Assembly: GCA_030612185.1 (NCBI GenBank)
Contig: JAUWOI010000236.1
Coordinates: 1-6,952 of the forward strand
DNA: 6,952 bases
Direction: 5' to 3'
Origin: Anaerolineae bacterium
GTDB lineage: Bacteria; Chloroflexota; Anaerolineae; B4-G1
A program made the position numbers and the translations under genes. How positions within the stretch are numbered: the stretch's first letter is position 1; every line of letters begins with the position of its first letter. The notes beneath the pieces are model-generated. The model was not told the origin of the DNA, did no database searches, and was given only the letters and a program-made list of their open reading frames with translations. Shown piece by piece: positions 1 to 6,468 of this stretch.

Positions 1-710
1 ATGGAGGGCATTGAGCGGGCCAGGAGCGTCTTGCCGGCACCGGGCGGGCCGGTCATCAGGACGTTGTGGCCGCCAGCAGCCGCCACCTCCAGCGCCCGCT
101 TGACGTGTTCCTGTCCCTTGATCTCCGCGAAGTCTGCCGCGTACGACGGGGGCGGCAGCGAGGATGAGTCCAGGTCAGGCACGTAGGGCGGGATCGAGCG
201 CAGCCCCTGCAGGTGGGCCGCCAGTTGGCCCAGGTGCTCGACCGGGATGACCTCTAGTCCGTCAATCAGAGCCGCCTCGGGGGCATCGGCGGCGGGGACG
301 AAGATGCGACGGATGGACTGCTGGTGGGCCAGCGCTGCGACGGGCAGGAGGCCATTGACGTGGCGCACAGAGCCATCGAGGGAGAGTTCGCCGATAAAGA
401 GCGCGTCCTCGACCTGCTGAGGCCATATCTGTTCCGAGGCAATGAGCACTCCCACGGCAATAGGGAGGTCGTAGACCGGCCCTGCCTTGCGGATGTCGGC
501 GGGGGCCAGGTTGACTGTGATGCGCTTGCCGGGAAAGACGAGACCGGAATTTTTGACCGCGGCCCGCACCCGTTCGCTCGATTCTTTGACTGCGGCGTCG
601 GGTAGGCCAACGATGACCAACGACGGCATCCCGCGGGAGGTATCCACCTCCACCTGGACGAGGACCCCTTCCAGACCAACCAGGGCACAACTAGTGACTT
701 TGGCGAGCAT
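1..710 (-). CDS. comM: YifB/ComM family Mg-chelatase-like AAA+ ATPase, N-terminal part (runs off left edge)
   Basis: ComM is a cytoplasmic hexameric AAA+ motor that drives branch migration of incoming single-stranded DNA during natural transformation; that role is known for the family, not shown here. The frame read from the ATG at 710 gives 236 residues before the edge, against about 500 for a full protein. It starts [15 protein letters not shown] and carries the family hallmarks [18 protein letters not shown] (about residues 34-51), [14 protein letters not shown] and the [10 protein letters not shown] stretch of the N-terminal domain. A Walker A motif GPPGAGKT lies at about 221-228. Walker B, sensors and the C-terminal domain are outside the window. 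The start is supported by AGGAG at 717-721, six bases upstream. The gene follows the clpC terminator and appears to have its own promoter (780-808). Family assignment is secure. Competence in this organism is not implied, since YifB proteins also occur in bacteria not known to be transformable. Confidence 0.95.
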   Translation of the reverse strand, partial: MLAKVTSCALVGLEGVLVQVEVDTSRGMPSLVIVGLPDAAVKESSERVRAAVKNSGLVFPGKRITVNLAPADIRKAGPVYDLPIAVGVLIASEQIWPQQVEDALFIGELSLDGSVRHVNGLLPVAALAHQQSIRRIFVPAADAPEAALIDGLEVIPVEHLGQLAAHLQGLRSIPPYVPDLDSSSLPPPSYAADFAEIKGQEHVKRALEVAAAGGHNVLMTGPPGAGKTLLARSMPS

Positions 711-779
711 ACGCGGCTCCTGGGCATGATGTAGTTTGCATAGCAGACTGGGAAGCCTGCTCTACCTGCGCTGGGGACT

Positions 780-808
780 AGTGTAACACAAAGAGCGAGC
801 AGAGGCAA
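780..808 (-). promoter_or_regulatory. Probable sigma-70-type promoter of comM
   Basis: On the minus strand, TTGCCT (803-808) is followed by 17 bases and then TACACT (780-785). A TG one base ahead of the -10 gives an extended -10 (TGTTACACT). Start of transcription would be near 773, leaving a leader of about 60 bases before the comM ATG. The site lies just past the T-run of the clpC terminator, a sensible place for an independent promoter. Each box matches the consensus at four of six bases, so this is a moderate call. Confidence 0.45.
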
Positions 809-815
809 GCGGACG

Positions 816-842
816 AAAAAGCCGCCGGTCTGCACCGGCGGC
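816..842 (-). terminator. Rho-independent terminator of the rpsA-clpC operon
   Basis: A perfect 9-bp stem (GCCGCCGGT paired with ACCGGCGGC, 821-842) closes a 4-base loop. On the minus strand it is followed directly by five T residues (816-820). It starts 29 bases past the clpC stop codon. Reading on the plus strand there is no T-run after the hairpin, so it acts for the minus strand only. Confidence 0.9.
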
Positions 843-871
843 TGAGAATGTGTCAATATTGTGCGGGCATA

Positions 872-3349
872 TCAGGCCAGAACTGGCTCCATAACAAGTT
901 CCCTCACCGTCTCTTCCGCCTGGCGGAGCCTGATCTCGCCTTCCTCGGCGTCCACCAGCACCATATCTCCGGCCGCAAACTTGTGCGCCAGCATCGCGTC
1001 GGAAAGGGCATCCTCAATCCGATTCTGGATGACCCGCCGCAACGGCCGCGCACCATACTCTTCGCTGTACCCCTCCTCGGCCAGCAGCGCCTTGGCCGCC
1101 TCCGTCACCTCCAGTCCTATGTTGTATTCCACCAGCCGCGCACGAACCTTGTCCAGTTCCAGGCCCACGATCTGAGCAATCTCATCCCGGCTGAGGACAT
1201 GGAAGACGATGACGCTGTCCACCCGGTTGAGGAACTCGGGGCGGAAAACGCGCTTCAGTTCCGCCAGCAACTTCTTGCGCATATCCTCGTAATCATGCCT
1301 GGCGTCTGCTGTCTCATCGTGTGGCACAACAAAGCCCAGGCCCGTCTCGCGCTTGATCATCTCCGCCCCAACGTTTGAGGTCATAATAACAATCGTGTTG
1401 CAGAAGTCCACCCCCCGCCCTCGGGCATCGGAGAGGTTGCCCTCTTCCATAATCTGCAGCAACGTGTTAAAAACCTCGGGATGCGCCTTCTCGACCTCAT
1501 CGAAGACGACGATGGAGTAGGGATGACGGCGGATGGCTTCAGTGAGCTGCCCGGCATCATCGTAGCCTACGTAGCCCGGCGGCGCTCCAACCAGCCGGGA
1601 CACCGTGTGCCGTTCCATGAACTCAGACATGTCAAATTGCAGCAGTGTATCCTCGCTGCCGAACATAAACTCAGCCAGCGCCTTGGCCAGTTCCGTCTTG
1701 CCCACTCCGGTGGGGCCGAGGAAGATGAAGGAGCCGATGGGCCGGCGGGGGTCCTTCAGCCCAGCCCGCGCCCGACGTACCGCCTTGGCGACCGCCGAGA
1801 TAGCCTCGTCCTGGCCGACAATGCGCCCATGAAGTGCTTCTTCCATGTGCAGCAACCGCTCCGTCTCGCCACTGCGCAACTGGGTAAGCGGGATGCCCGT
1901 CCACATTGAGACCACTTCCGCTATGTCATCGGGACCGGCGACCACGCCGTTCCCGGCGTCCCAATCGGCACGCAAGGTCTCCAGCCGCTCCTGTAATTCG
2001 ATCTCCTGGTCCCGCAGCGCGTCGGCCTCCACGTAACGGTGTTCCTCAATGGCTTTCTCTTTGGCCCGCTGCACAGTTTTCAGCTTGGGGAACGTCTCCC
2101 GCAGGCTTCTGGCGTGGGGAGCCTTGTACATCCGCACGCGGGAGGCGGCCTCATCTATCAGATCAATGGCCTTATCCGGGAGATAACGGCCGGAGATGTA
2201 GCGAGCAGAAAGGCGGGCTGCGGCCTCCAACGCCTCATCGCTGATGCGCAGGTGATGGTGTTGCTCATAGGCTGATCGGACGCCGTGCAAGATCTCGATC
2301 GTCTCCTCGACCGAAGGCTCCTCAACCGTAATGGATTGGAAGCGCCGTTCCAACGCCGCGTCCGATTCGATGTACCTGCGGTACTCCTCCAATGTGGTCG
2401 CGCCGATGCACTGTAATTCGCCCCTGGCGAGGGCTGGCTTGAGGATGTTAGCCGCGTCCACCGAAGAGCCGGCCGACCCGGCTCCGACTAGCATGTGCAC
2501 CTCGTCTATGAACAGGATGCTGTCACTGTTTTTGATTTCGGCGATGACTCTCTTGAGACGCTCCTCAAACTGCCCCCGGTACATCGTCCCGGCAACTAAT
2601 GAGCCGACGTCAAGTTGTAATACGCGCTTATCCAGCAGCGGCCCGGGAATCTCGCCGGCGGCGATGCGTTGTGCCAGTCCCTCAACGATGGCTGTCTTGC
2701 CCACGCCGGGTTCGCCGATGAGCGCTGGGTTGTTTTTCGTCCGCCGAGCCAGAATTTGGATCACGCGCTCAATCTCCTGCTCCCGGCCAATGACCGGATC
2801 CAGTTTGTTCTGTTCGGCCAGGGCGGTCAGGTCAATTGCTAATTTGTCTACCAGTGGCATTCTGGCAGATTTGCGCCGTTGCTTTCCAGCGAAGACTGGT
2901 TGTCGCTGCAACATCCGGTTAGTATAGCGGCGGACCTGCTCGCCCTTGACGCCCAGGTGGCCAAGTACCTCCACGGCGGTACCATCACCCTGACGGATCA
3001 GCCCAAGCAAGAGATGGTGTGTATCTATCTTAGTATCGCCTCGGCGGCGGACCTCGTCCCCCGCTAGTTCGATCACCCTTTTGGTGCGGGGCGTAAGGTC
3101 AAGTTCTGCACTGATCAAAGGGGGGCGTCGTCGCATGGGGCTGAGTCGCTCGACCAAGTGCTGCACGTCGCCAGATTGCAACCCCATCTCGTGCAGCACA
3201 CGGCTAGCGACCCCTTGCTCTTCGCGCAAAAGTCCCAACAAGAGATGCTCGGTGCCAATCCGCGCGTGATGCATGCGCTTAGCCTCCTGCTGGGCTAACT
3301 TGAGCACTTGTCGGGCCTCATTAGTGAAGAATCTAATCAGATTGTCCAT
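872..3349 (-). CDS. clpC: ATP-dependent Clp protease ATP-binding subunit ClpC
   Basis: ClpC is a cytoplasmic hexameric HSP100 unfoldase that threads proteins into the ClpP chamber. The 825 residues have the full family architecture. Two Clp-N repeats span about 1-150. The first AAA+ module has Walker A GEPGVGKT (212-219), pore loop GTMYRG with Tyr257, Walker B ILFIDE (Asp282, Glu283) and arginine finger region LERRF (333-337). A UVR-type middle domain lies at about 425-458, with Tyr439 at the aromatic position that is Phe436 in Staphylococcus aureus ClpC. The second module has GPTGVGKT (545-552), GYVGY pore loop (592-596), Walker B VVFDE (Asp617, Glu618), sensor-2 GAR (766-768) and the ClpP-docking tripeptide LGF (671-673). 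The start ATG fits the usual ClpC N-terminus; GAGG at 3361-3364 is a rather distant (11-base) ribosome site. It is the second gene after the S1 gene, 27 bp apart. Oddity: the second N-repeat has THH (110-112) where TEH is usual. Confidence 0.98.
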   Translation of the reverse strand: MDNLIRFFTNEARQVLKLAQQEAKRMHHARIGTEHLLLGLLREEQGVASRVLHEMGLQSGDVQHLVERLSPMRRRPPLISAELDLTPRTKRVIELAGDEVRRRGDTKIDTHHLLLGLIRQGDGTAVEVLGHLGVKGEQVRRYTNRMLQRQPVFAGKQRRKSARMPLVDKLAIDLTALAEQNKLDPVIGREQEIERVIQILARRTKNNPALIGEPGVGKTAIVEGLAQRIAAGEIPGPLLDKRVLQLDVGSLVAGTMYRGQFEERLKRVIAEIKNSDSILFIDEVHMLVGAGSAGSSVDAANILKPALARGELQCIGATTLEEYRRYIESDAALERRFQSITVEEPSVEETIEILHGVRSAYEQHHHLRISDEALEAAARLSARYISGRYLPDKAIDLIDEAASRVRMYKAPHARSLRETFPKLKTVQRAKEKAIEEHRYVEADALRDQEIELQERLETLRADWDAGNGVVAGPDDIAEVVSMWTGIPLTQLRSGETERLLHMEEALHGRIVGQDEAISAVAKAVRRARAGLKDPRRPIGSFIFLGPTGVGKTELAKALAEFMFGSEDTLLQFDMSEFMERHTVSRLVGAPPGYVGYDDAGQLTEAIRRHPYSIVVFDEVEKAHPEVFNTLLQIMEEGNLSDARGRGVDFCNTIVIMTSNVGAEMIKRETGLGFVVPHDETADARHDYEDMRKKLLAELKRVFRPEFLNRVDSVIVFHVLSRDEIAQIVGLELDKVRARLVEYNIGLEVTEAAKALLAEEGYSEEYGARPLRRVIQNRIEDALSDAMLAHKFAAGDMVLVDAEEGEIRLRQAEETVRELVMEPVLA

Positions 3350-3376
3350 AGCACCGCTCGCCTCATTCCCTGCCGT

Positions 3377-4663
3377 CTACAGCACGTCTCTTCCCCCGGC
3401 ATTCTCTGAAGGCTCCATAGCCTCAGAGAGCGCGACCGAGAGTGGACTTTCGGATTCGGCCTGCTCGGCCGCGAGTGCTGCCTTCCAATCCTGATCCAGT
3501 GCTTCCCCATCAGCAACCTGCTTGAAACTCAGCGCCATGCGGTGGCGCGTCCCATCCACGCCGATCACGCGCAGCACGACAACCTGGCCAACCTGGACTA
3601 CATCGCTGGGGTGAATGACGGGGCCATAGTCCAGTTCTGAGACGTGAACCAGCCCCTCAATGGCCTCGTCGCCAACGATGCTGGCAAAGGCTCCCCACTT
3701 GGTGAGGCGCGTGATGACTCCTTCGATCAACTGTCCCTCCTGGTAGCGCTCTTCGATAGAGACCCAAGGATCAGGCTGCAAACGCTTGAGGCTCAGGGCC
3801 ACCCGCTGACGTTCTCGATCTACCCCTAGCACGTAGACTTCGATCTCCTGCCCCACCTCCACTACCTCGCTCGGATGCGCGACTCGCTTCCAGGAAAGTT
3901 CGGACAGATGCACCAGCCCATCTACCCCACCCAGATCAATAAAAGCGCCGAAGTCGGCCAGATTGATGACGCGACCTCGATGCACATCCCCTTCAGTTAG
4001 TTCGTTCAGCAGGCTCTCGCGCTGGCTTTTACGCTGATCGCGTACGGCGGCCCGTTCTGAGAGAATCAACCGGTTGCGCTTCTGATCAACCTCGATAACC
4101 TTCAGATTGAGAGTCTCACCAATCAGCGCTGCCCAACGATCCTCGCCACCTGAACCAGCGGTTGACTGACTGGCAGCGCGCACGAGGGCTAACTGCGAAC
4201 CTGGCACAAAGCCACGCACTTTGCCTACGTGTACGATCACACCACCCTTGTTGCAGCCGATGATCTGGCTCTCGATGATGTCCTGGCTTTCGAGGAGGCG
4301 CTGCGCTTCAAGCCAGTCACGTGCTATCTCGGCGCGAGAGAGTGAGAGGATGATGTTGCCGTTGGCATCCTCCGGGTTAGCGATGTAGACCCATATTTCA
4401 TCGCCCACATGAATGTCATCCCGTCCGACAAGCGACATTCTCTCCAGGTCATGCCCTGGCACAATACCCTCGCACTTGGCACCGATGTCTACGATAATCT
4501 CACTTGGGCTGACACGGACGACTGTCCCTGGAACAATCTGTCCGCGCTTCAGATGCCCGCCAGAAAGATACTGGTCAAGCATCTGTGCCATTGGATTCAC
4601 TTCCTGATTGGCAAAAGGCTCCGTCACTTCTTCCTCATTGGGCATAATCCGTTCATTGGGCAT
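3377..4663 (-). CDS. rpsA: Ribosomal protein S1-like protein with four S1 (OB-fold) RNA-binding domains
   Basis: S1 proteins bind mRNA at the small ribosomal subunit and help it unfold and initiate; a general RNA-binding role is the alternative. Counting from the upstream ATG at 4687 (436 residues), S1 domains lie at about 47-119, 137-213, 231-301 and 316-390. Domains 3 and 4 are canonical ([29 protein letters not shown] then [11 protein letters not shown]), each ending in a VALSLK/MALSFK strand. Domain 2 ([19 protein letters not shown]) and domain 1 ([17 protein letters not shown]) are typical of N-terminal S1 repeats. The tail after 390 is Ala/Glu-rich. Four domains instead of the six of Escherichia coli is common outside Proteobacteria. 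I chose ATG 4663 (428 residues) because it has a Shine-Dalgarno-like GGGGGA, while ATG 4687 has none and coincides with the predicted transcription start. The ATG at 4645 is a third option. First gene of the operon with clpC. Confidence 0.93.
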   Translation of the reverse strand: MPNERIMPNEEEVTEPFANQEVNPMAQMLDQYLSGGHLKRGQIVPGTVVRVSPSEIIVDIGAKCEGIVPGHDLERMSLVGRDDIHVGDEIWVYIANPEDANGNIILSLSRAEIARDWLEAQRLLESQDIIESQIIGCNKGGVIVHVGKVRGFVPGSQLALVRAASQSTAGSGGEDRWAALIGETLNLKVIEVDQKRNRLILSERAAVRDQRKSQRESLLNELTEGDVHRGRVINLADFGAFIDLGGVDGLVHLSELSWKRVAHPSEVVEVGQEIEVYVLGVDRERQRVALSLKRLQPDPWVSIEERYQEGQLIEGVITRLTKWGAFASIVGDEAIEGLVHVSELDYGPVIHPSDVVQVGQVVVLRVIGVDGTRHRMALSFKQVADGEALDQDWKAALAAEQAESESPLSVALSEAMEPSENAGGRDVL

Positions 4664-4664
4664 A
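4635..4664 (-). repeat. 12-bp direct repeat containing two in-frame start codons of the S1 gene
   Basis: TATGCCCAATGA occurs twice on the minus strand, at 4653-4664 and 4635-4646, exactly 18 bases apart. Both copies are in the S1 frame and encode Met-Pro-Asn-Glu. Only the upstream copy has a ribosome-site-like GGGGGA before it. The duplication is the reason the N-terminus reads [10 protein letters not shown]. Confidence 0.85.
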
Positions 4665-4670
4665 TTTCCG

Positions 4671-4678
4671 CTTCCCCC
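4671..4678 (-). promoter_or_regulatory. Ribosome binding site deciding the S1 gene start at 4663
   Basis: On the minus strand GGGGGAAG ends seven bases before the ATG at 4663. GGGGGA can pair with the UCCUCC anti-Shine-Dalgarno with one G-U pair. There is no purine-rich site in front of the ATG at 4687, where the preceding bases are AT-rich and form the -10 box. Confidence 0.55.
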
Positions 4679-4693
4679 GTATGGCATGTTATA

Positions 4694-4722
4694 ATTATAG
4701 GCTGTTTGGCGATAAACCGCAA
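4694..4722 (-). promoter_or_regulatory. Promoter P1 of the rpsA-clpC operon (proximal)
   Basis: A perfect TATAAT (4694-4699, minus strand) lies 17 bases downstream of TTGCGG (4717-4722). Transcription would begin near 4687, that is, at or next to the first possible ATG, so a start there would be leaderless. This is part of the argument for the 4663 start. Confidence 0.7.
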
Positions 4723-4728
4723 GCGAGC

Positions 4729-4758
4729 ATTATGAGATCACCGGACCATTCCTCTCAA
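4729..4758 (-). promoter_or_regulatory. Promoter P2 of the rpsA-clpC operon (distal)
   Basis: TTGAGA (4753-4758) and CATAAT (4729-4734) are separated by 18 bases on the minus strand, each matching the sigma-70 consensus at five of six positions. Transcription would start near 4722, within the -35 of P1, giving a leader of about 60 bases to the 4663 ATG. Tandem promoters are common for ribosomal protein genes. Confidence 0.5.
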
Positions 4759-4872
4759 CCCCCGGGATCAACCGCCCTTTGCGCTCTCCATCACAGGCCC
4801 CGCCAAGGGAGGGCGTTGTGAGTCATTCTACTCCCAGACAGTCAGGGGAATCAAGGCAGGTTTTCCAGTAGA

Positions 4873-4901
4873 CTTGCGCGCCCCGGAACCTATGGTATAA
4901 T
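4873..4901 (+). promoter_or_regulatory. Promoter of the tRNA-Gly gene
   Basis: TGGTATAAT (4893-4901) is a perfect extended -10. CTTGCG at 4873-4878 sits 17 bases upstream of the TATAAT (or TTGCGC at 4874-4879 with 16). Transcription would start near 4908, a few bases ahead of the mature tRNA 5' end at 4915. Confidence 0.75.
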
Positions 4902-4914
4902 GTTGTCGTCTTCA

Positions 4915-4987
4915 GCGGGCGTGGTTCAGTTGGTAGAACATCTCCTTGCCAAGGAGAAGGTCACGGGTTCGAGCCCCGTCGCCCGCT
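4915..4987 (+). tRNA. tRNA-Gly, anticodon GCC
   Basis: The 73 bases fold into a complete cloverleaf. The acceptor stem GCGGGCG pairs perfectly with CGCCCGC (4980-4986). The D-stem is GTTC/GAAC. The anticodon stem is TCTCC/GGAGA, enclosing TTGCCAA with anticodon GCC at 4948-4950. The variable loop is AGGTC. The T-stem is ACGGG/CCCGT with loop TTCGAGC. The discriminator base is T (4987), as in bacterial glycine tRNAs. The 3' CCA is not encoded, so it must be added by a CCA-adding enzyme. The gene reads glycine GGC (and GGU) codons. It stands alone between its own promoter and terminator. Confidence 0.97.
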
Positions 4988-5007
4988 CTGTTTTAGGTGT
5001 ATTGTGA

Positions 5008-5055
5008 CCGAGAGGTGAAACTGGGATGTGCGGTTCCTTCGCCTCTTGGTTTTTT
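5008..5055 (+). terminator. Rho-independent terminator after tRNA-Gly
   Basis: CCGAGAGGTGAA (5008-5019) pairs with TTCGCCTCTTGG (5038-5049) over 12 positions including two G-T pairs. Inside the loop, GGGA and TTCC can pair further. Six T residues follow at once (5050-5055). It begins 20 bases after the tRNA 3' end and fits termination of the tRNA transcript. Confidence 0.85.
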
Positions 5056-5070
5056 CTTTCCCTGTAGGAA

Positions 5071-5091
5071 ACCCCCGCCTGAGGCGGGGGT
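5071..5091. repeat. GC-rich inverted repeat without T-tract
   Basis: ACCCCCGCC and GGCGGGGGT form a perfect 9-bp stem around TGA. On the plus strand it is followed by CAGGTCACC, so it is not a classical terminator in that direction; on the minus strand only TTT follows. It could be a back-up stop after the tRNA terminator, a transcript-end stabiliser, or a block against minus-strand read-through toward the tRNA. Confidence 0.8.
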
Positions 5092-5154
5092 CAGGTCACC
5101 TCTGCACCAAGTCCTCCAAAGTTCCGAACTACACCTCTCCCGGCTCGGCTTGCG

Positions 5155-5183
5155 CTAGCGCGTGGTGATAGATGTGGTATAAT
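5155..5183 (+). promoter_or_regulatory. Apparent extended -10 promoter with no recognisable gene immediately downstream
   Basis: TGGTATAAT (5175-5183) repeats the extended -10 of the tRNA promoter exactly. CTAGCG (5155-5160) lies 17 bases upstream, one base different from the CTTGCG used there; CTTGCG itself is at 5149-5154. A perfect 10-bp palindrome GCGCTAGCGC (5152-5161) covers the -35 and could be an operator. Transcription would start near 5190, about 270 bases before the lipoprotein gene, so it is either a distal promoter with a long leader or the promoter of a small RNA or lost gene. Confidence 0.5.
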
Positions 5184-5334
5184 CAGGCATACTGAACACA
5201 ATCTGCGGAATGAGTGGAGCCCGGTCACACCAATGAGTACTCCTGCGAGGACGTTATGCGGAAAACGCGAGATAAGCCTCCCGTTGATGTCTGATCACGT
5301 TCTACGCTTCACGCCAAGTCAGCCAGGGTGCGTT
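5184..5334. other. Region without a supported gene
   Basis: I find no gene or RNA family here that I recognise. A 55-codon plus-strand reading frame starts at 5233 and ends at 5400 inside the repeat array. It has only a distant GGAG (5216-5219) and no recognisable domain, so I do not call it. The stretch lies between an apparent promoter and the tandem repeats, and may be an untranslated leader or debris of a mobile element. Confidence 0.5.
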
Positions 5335-5426
5335 GATGATACTTTCTCCGGTTTTCACGTGCATGTTGATATTTTCTCCCGATTTTTGCGTGCATTTTGA
5401 TACTTTCTCCCGGTTTCCACGTGCAT
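5335..5426 (+). repeat. Three imperfect tandem repeats of 30-31 bp (possible IS21-type end or regulator array)
   Basis: Copies lie at 5335-5364, 5365-5395 and 5396-5426. The shared pattern is TTGATAYTTTCTCCCG, then a T-rich stretch, then CGTGCAT. Copies 2 and 3 match at 25 of 31 positions; copy 1 lacks one C and matches copy 3 at 27 positions. The 31-bp period equals about three helix turns, so equivalent sites would face the same side. Copy 2 with the preceding base begins TGTTGATATTTTCTCC, similar in style to the multiple terminal repeats of IS21-family elements; no transposase gene is present. A binding array for a regulator of the adjacent lipoprotein gene is the other reading. The repeat is directly seen; both explanations are inference. 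Confidence 0.85.
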
Positions 5427-5427
5427 T

Positions 5428-5436
5428 TGGTATAAC
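5428..5436 (+). promoter_or_regulatory. Probable extended -10 of the lipoprotein-plsC operon
   Basis: TGGTATAAC (5428-5436) has the TG dinucleotide and five of six -10 bases. No convincing -35 is present at 16-18 bases; that space is taken by the third repeat. Transcription would begin near 5443, leaving about 15 bases of leader, and GGAG at 5446-5449 would lie close to the 5' end. A missing -35 next to a repeat array would suit activator-dependent transcription. Confidence 0.45.
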
Positions 5437-5457
5437 CGTTGTGTTGGAGCACGGCAG

Positions 5458-6450
5458 GTGAAAAAGACGATCCTCGGCGCTTTTCTGGCAGCGACACTGA
5501 TGGTACTGACGGCCTGTGGCAAAGTGATCACCCCACAGCCGACCATCGTTACGCCGCTCGTGAGCACGCCAACTCCTCCTGTGCCTACACCTGCACTCCG
5601 CCTAACCGCTACGGCACCACTCCTCCCGCCAGTTGCCACAGCGACACCAACCATCACCCCCACGCTGATCGTCCACGTTGTCCAGGAAGGAGAGACACTG
5701 CTGAGCATCGCCTACGAATACGGGGTGAGCCTGCCATCGCTCCAGGCGGCCAACGGCATTGAGAATCCGCTGTTGCTGCAGATCGGCCAAGAACTCACCA
5801 TCCCCGTCGGTGAGGAAGTGACCGAAACCACACCCGGCCTGCTGCTGCCCACCCCTACGCCGCTGCCCTTTGATGTACAGGGCGTCGCCTTCTACGAGAC
5901 GCCCGTCGGCAGCCTGGAATGTCTGGGCGAGATAGTAAACACTACTGCTTTCACCTTGACCAACGTGCTGGTGCGTGTCACGCTCTACGACGACGCGGGA
6001 ACGGCGCTGGCGACGGGGGACGCGTTTACAGCGGCGGACCTTATCCCACCTGACAACCGCTCTCCATTCTGCATCCTGTTTACGGCCCCACCCTCAGCCT
6101 GGGCCAGCCCACAGGTGACGGTTATTCGCGGCGAGGCAGCCGGAGCGATGGCTGCCTCCTACGTGCCGGTGGCTCTAACCGAGGTGGAAGGCCTGCCCTC
6201 CGGCTCGCAATTCCAGGCGAGTGGAGTGGCGCAGAACACCAGCGCGGAGCAACCCGCTGGCAGCGTGAGAGTCATAGTGACCACCTACGATGCTCAAGGG
6301 TTGGTCACAGGGTTTCGCCAGGGGAAAGTGGATATAGAAGGCACACTCGCACCTGACGCAACGGCCCCGTTCAGTTTGCTATTCAACTTTCACGGTGACG
6401 TTCCCGCTGATTTTAACGTCGTCGCGCTGGGTCGCGTCCCGGCTGATTAA
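5458..6450 (+). CDS. Envelope lipoprotein with LysM domain and two FxLYD-like domains
   Basis: The 330-residue product has a lipoprotein signal peptide: KK at 2-3, a hydrophobic core and the lipobox LTAC with Cys20, so it should be lipid-anchored on the outer face of the membrane. A Thr/Pro-rich stalk (about 21-70, with TPTPP and ATPT runs) carries a single LysM domain at about 73-117 (HVVQEGETLLSIAYEYGVSL ... QIGQELTIPV), a fold that binds N-acetylglucosamine-containing glycans such as peptidoglycan. A second Pro-rich linker (about 125-138) leads to two similar beta-rich segments, about 151-212 and 252-313. Both have the pattern G-x-V/A-x-N, then V-x-V-T-x-Y-D followed closely by G, then a P-D spot and P-F-x-x-L-F, resembling FxLYD domains. 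Start is GTG at 5458, with GGAG eight bases upstream; it gives the charged N-terminus expected of a signal peptide. No catalytic domain is visible; a structural or binding role is likely. Eighteen bases separate it from the plsC-like gene. Confidence 0.9.
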   Translation: MKKTILGAFLAATLMVLTACGKVITPQPTIVTPLVSTPTPPVPTPALRLTATAPLLPPVATATPTITPTLIVHVVQEGETLLSIAYEYGVSLPSLQAANGIENPLLLQIGQELTIPVGEEVTETTPGLLLPTPTPLPFDVQGVAFYETPVGSLECLGEIVNTTAFTLTNVLVRVTLYDDAGTALATGDAFTAADLIPPDNRSPFCILFTAPPSAWASPQVTVIRGEAAGAMAASYVPVALTEVEGLPSGSQFQASGVAQNTSAEQPAGSVRVIVTTYDAQGLVTGFRQGKVDIEGTLAPDATAPFSLLFNFHGDVPADFNVVALGRVPAD

Positions 6451-6456
6451 TCCATC

Positions 6457-6462
6457 GAGAGG
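6457..6462 (+). promoter_or_regulatory. Ribosome binding site supporting a TTG start for the acyltransferase
   Basis: GAGAGG lies six bases before TTG at 6469. Upstream in the same frame the only codons before the lipoprotein stop (6448-6450) are not start codons. The next in-frame ATG is downstream of the catalytic HX4D motif and cannot be the start. Confidence 0.7.
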
Positions 6463-6468
6463 CCAGCC

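Noticed and set aside
266..856. Long minus-strand open frames at 266-856 and 262-690
   Set aside because: They overlap the comM frame in other registers. The frame starting at 710 gives an unmistakable YifB/ComM protein, whereas these give low-complexity Ser/Pro/Arg-rich translations that cross the clpC terminator.
848..2927. Plus-strand open frames opposite clpC (for example 848-1378, 1481-1909, 2331-2927)
   Set aside because: They are antisense to a well-conserved coding sequence, have no domain pattern or good ribosome sites, and are expected by chance in GC-rich DNA.
4759..4872. Possible small gene between the S1 promoters and the tRNA promoter
   Set aside because: Only frames of fewer than about 15 codons are seen on the minus strand near here, and no RNA motif is recognisable; it reads as a divergent intergenic spacer.
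5071..5091. Second hairpin as an intrinsic terminator
   Set aside because: No T-run follows on the plus strand and only three T residues follow on the minus strand, so it is listed as an inverted repeat.
5233..5400. 55-codon plus-strand frame beginning MSTPARTLCGK behind the orphan promoter
   Set aside because: The only Shine-Dalgarno-like GGAG is 13 bases away, the product matches nothing I recognise, and its C-terminal part is encoded by the tandem repeats. Left as a note in the gene-free region.
5335..5426. CRISPR array
   Set aside because: The repeats are contiguous 30-31 bp units without unique spacers, and no cas gene is present.
5309..5708. Minus-strand open frames at 5309-5497 and 5355-5708 that run through the repeat array
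   Set aside because: Their repeated residues come only from the DNA repeats, and the rest is antisense to the lipoprotein gene. No ribosome site or known domain was seen.
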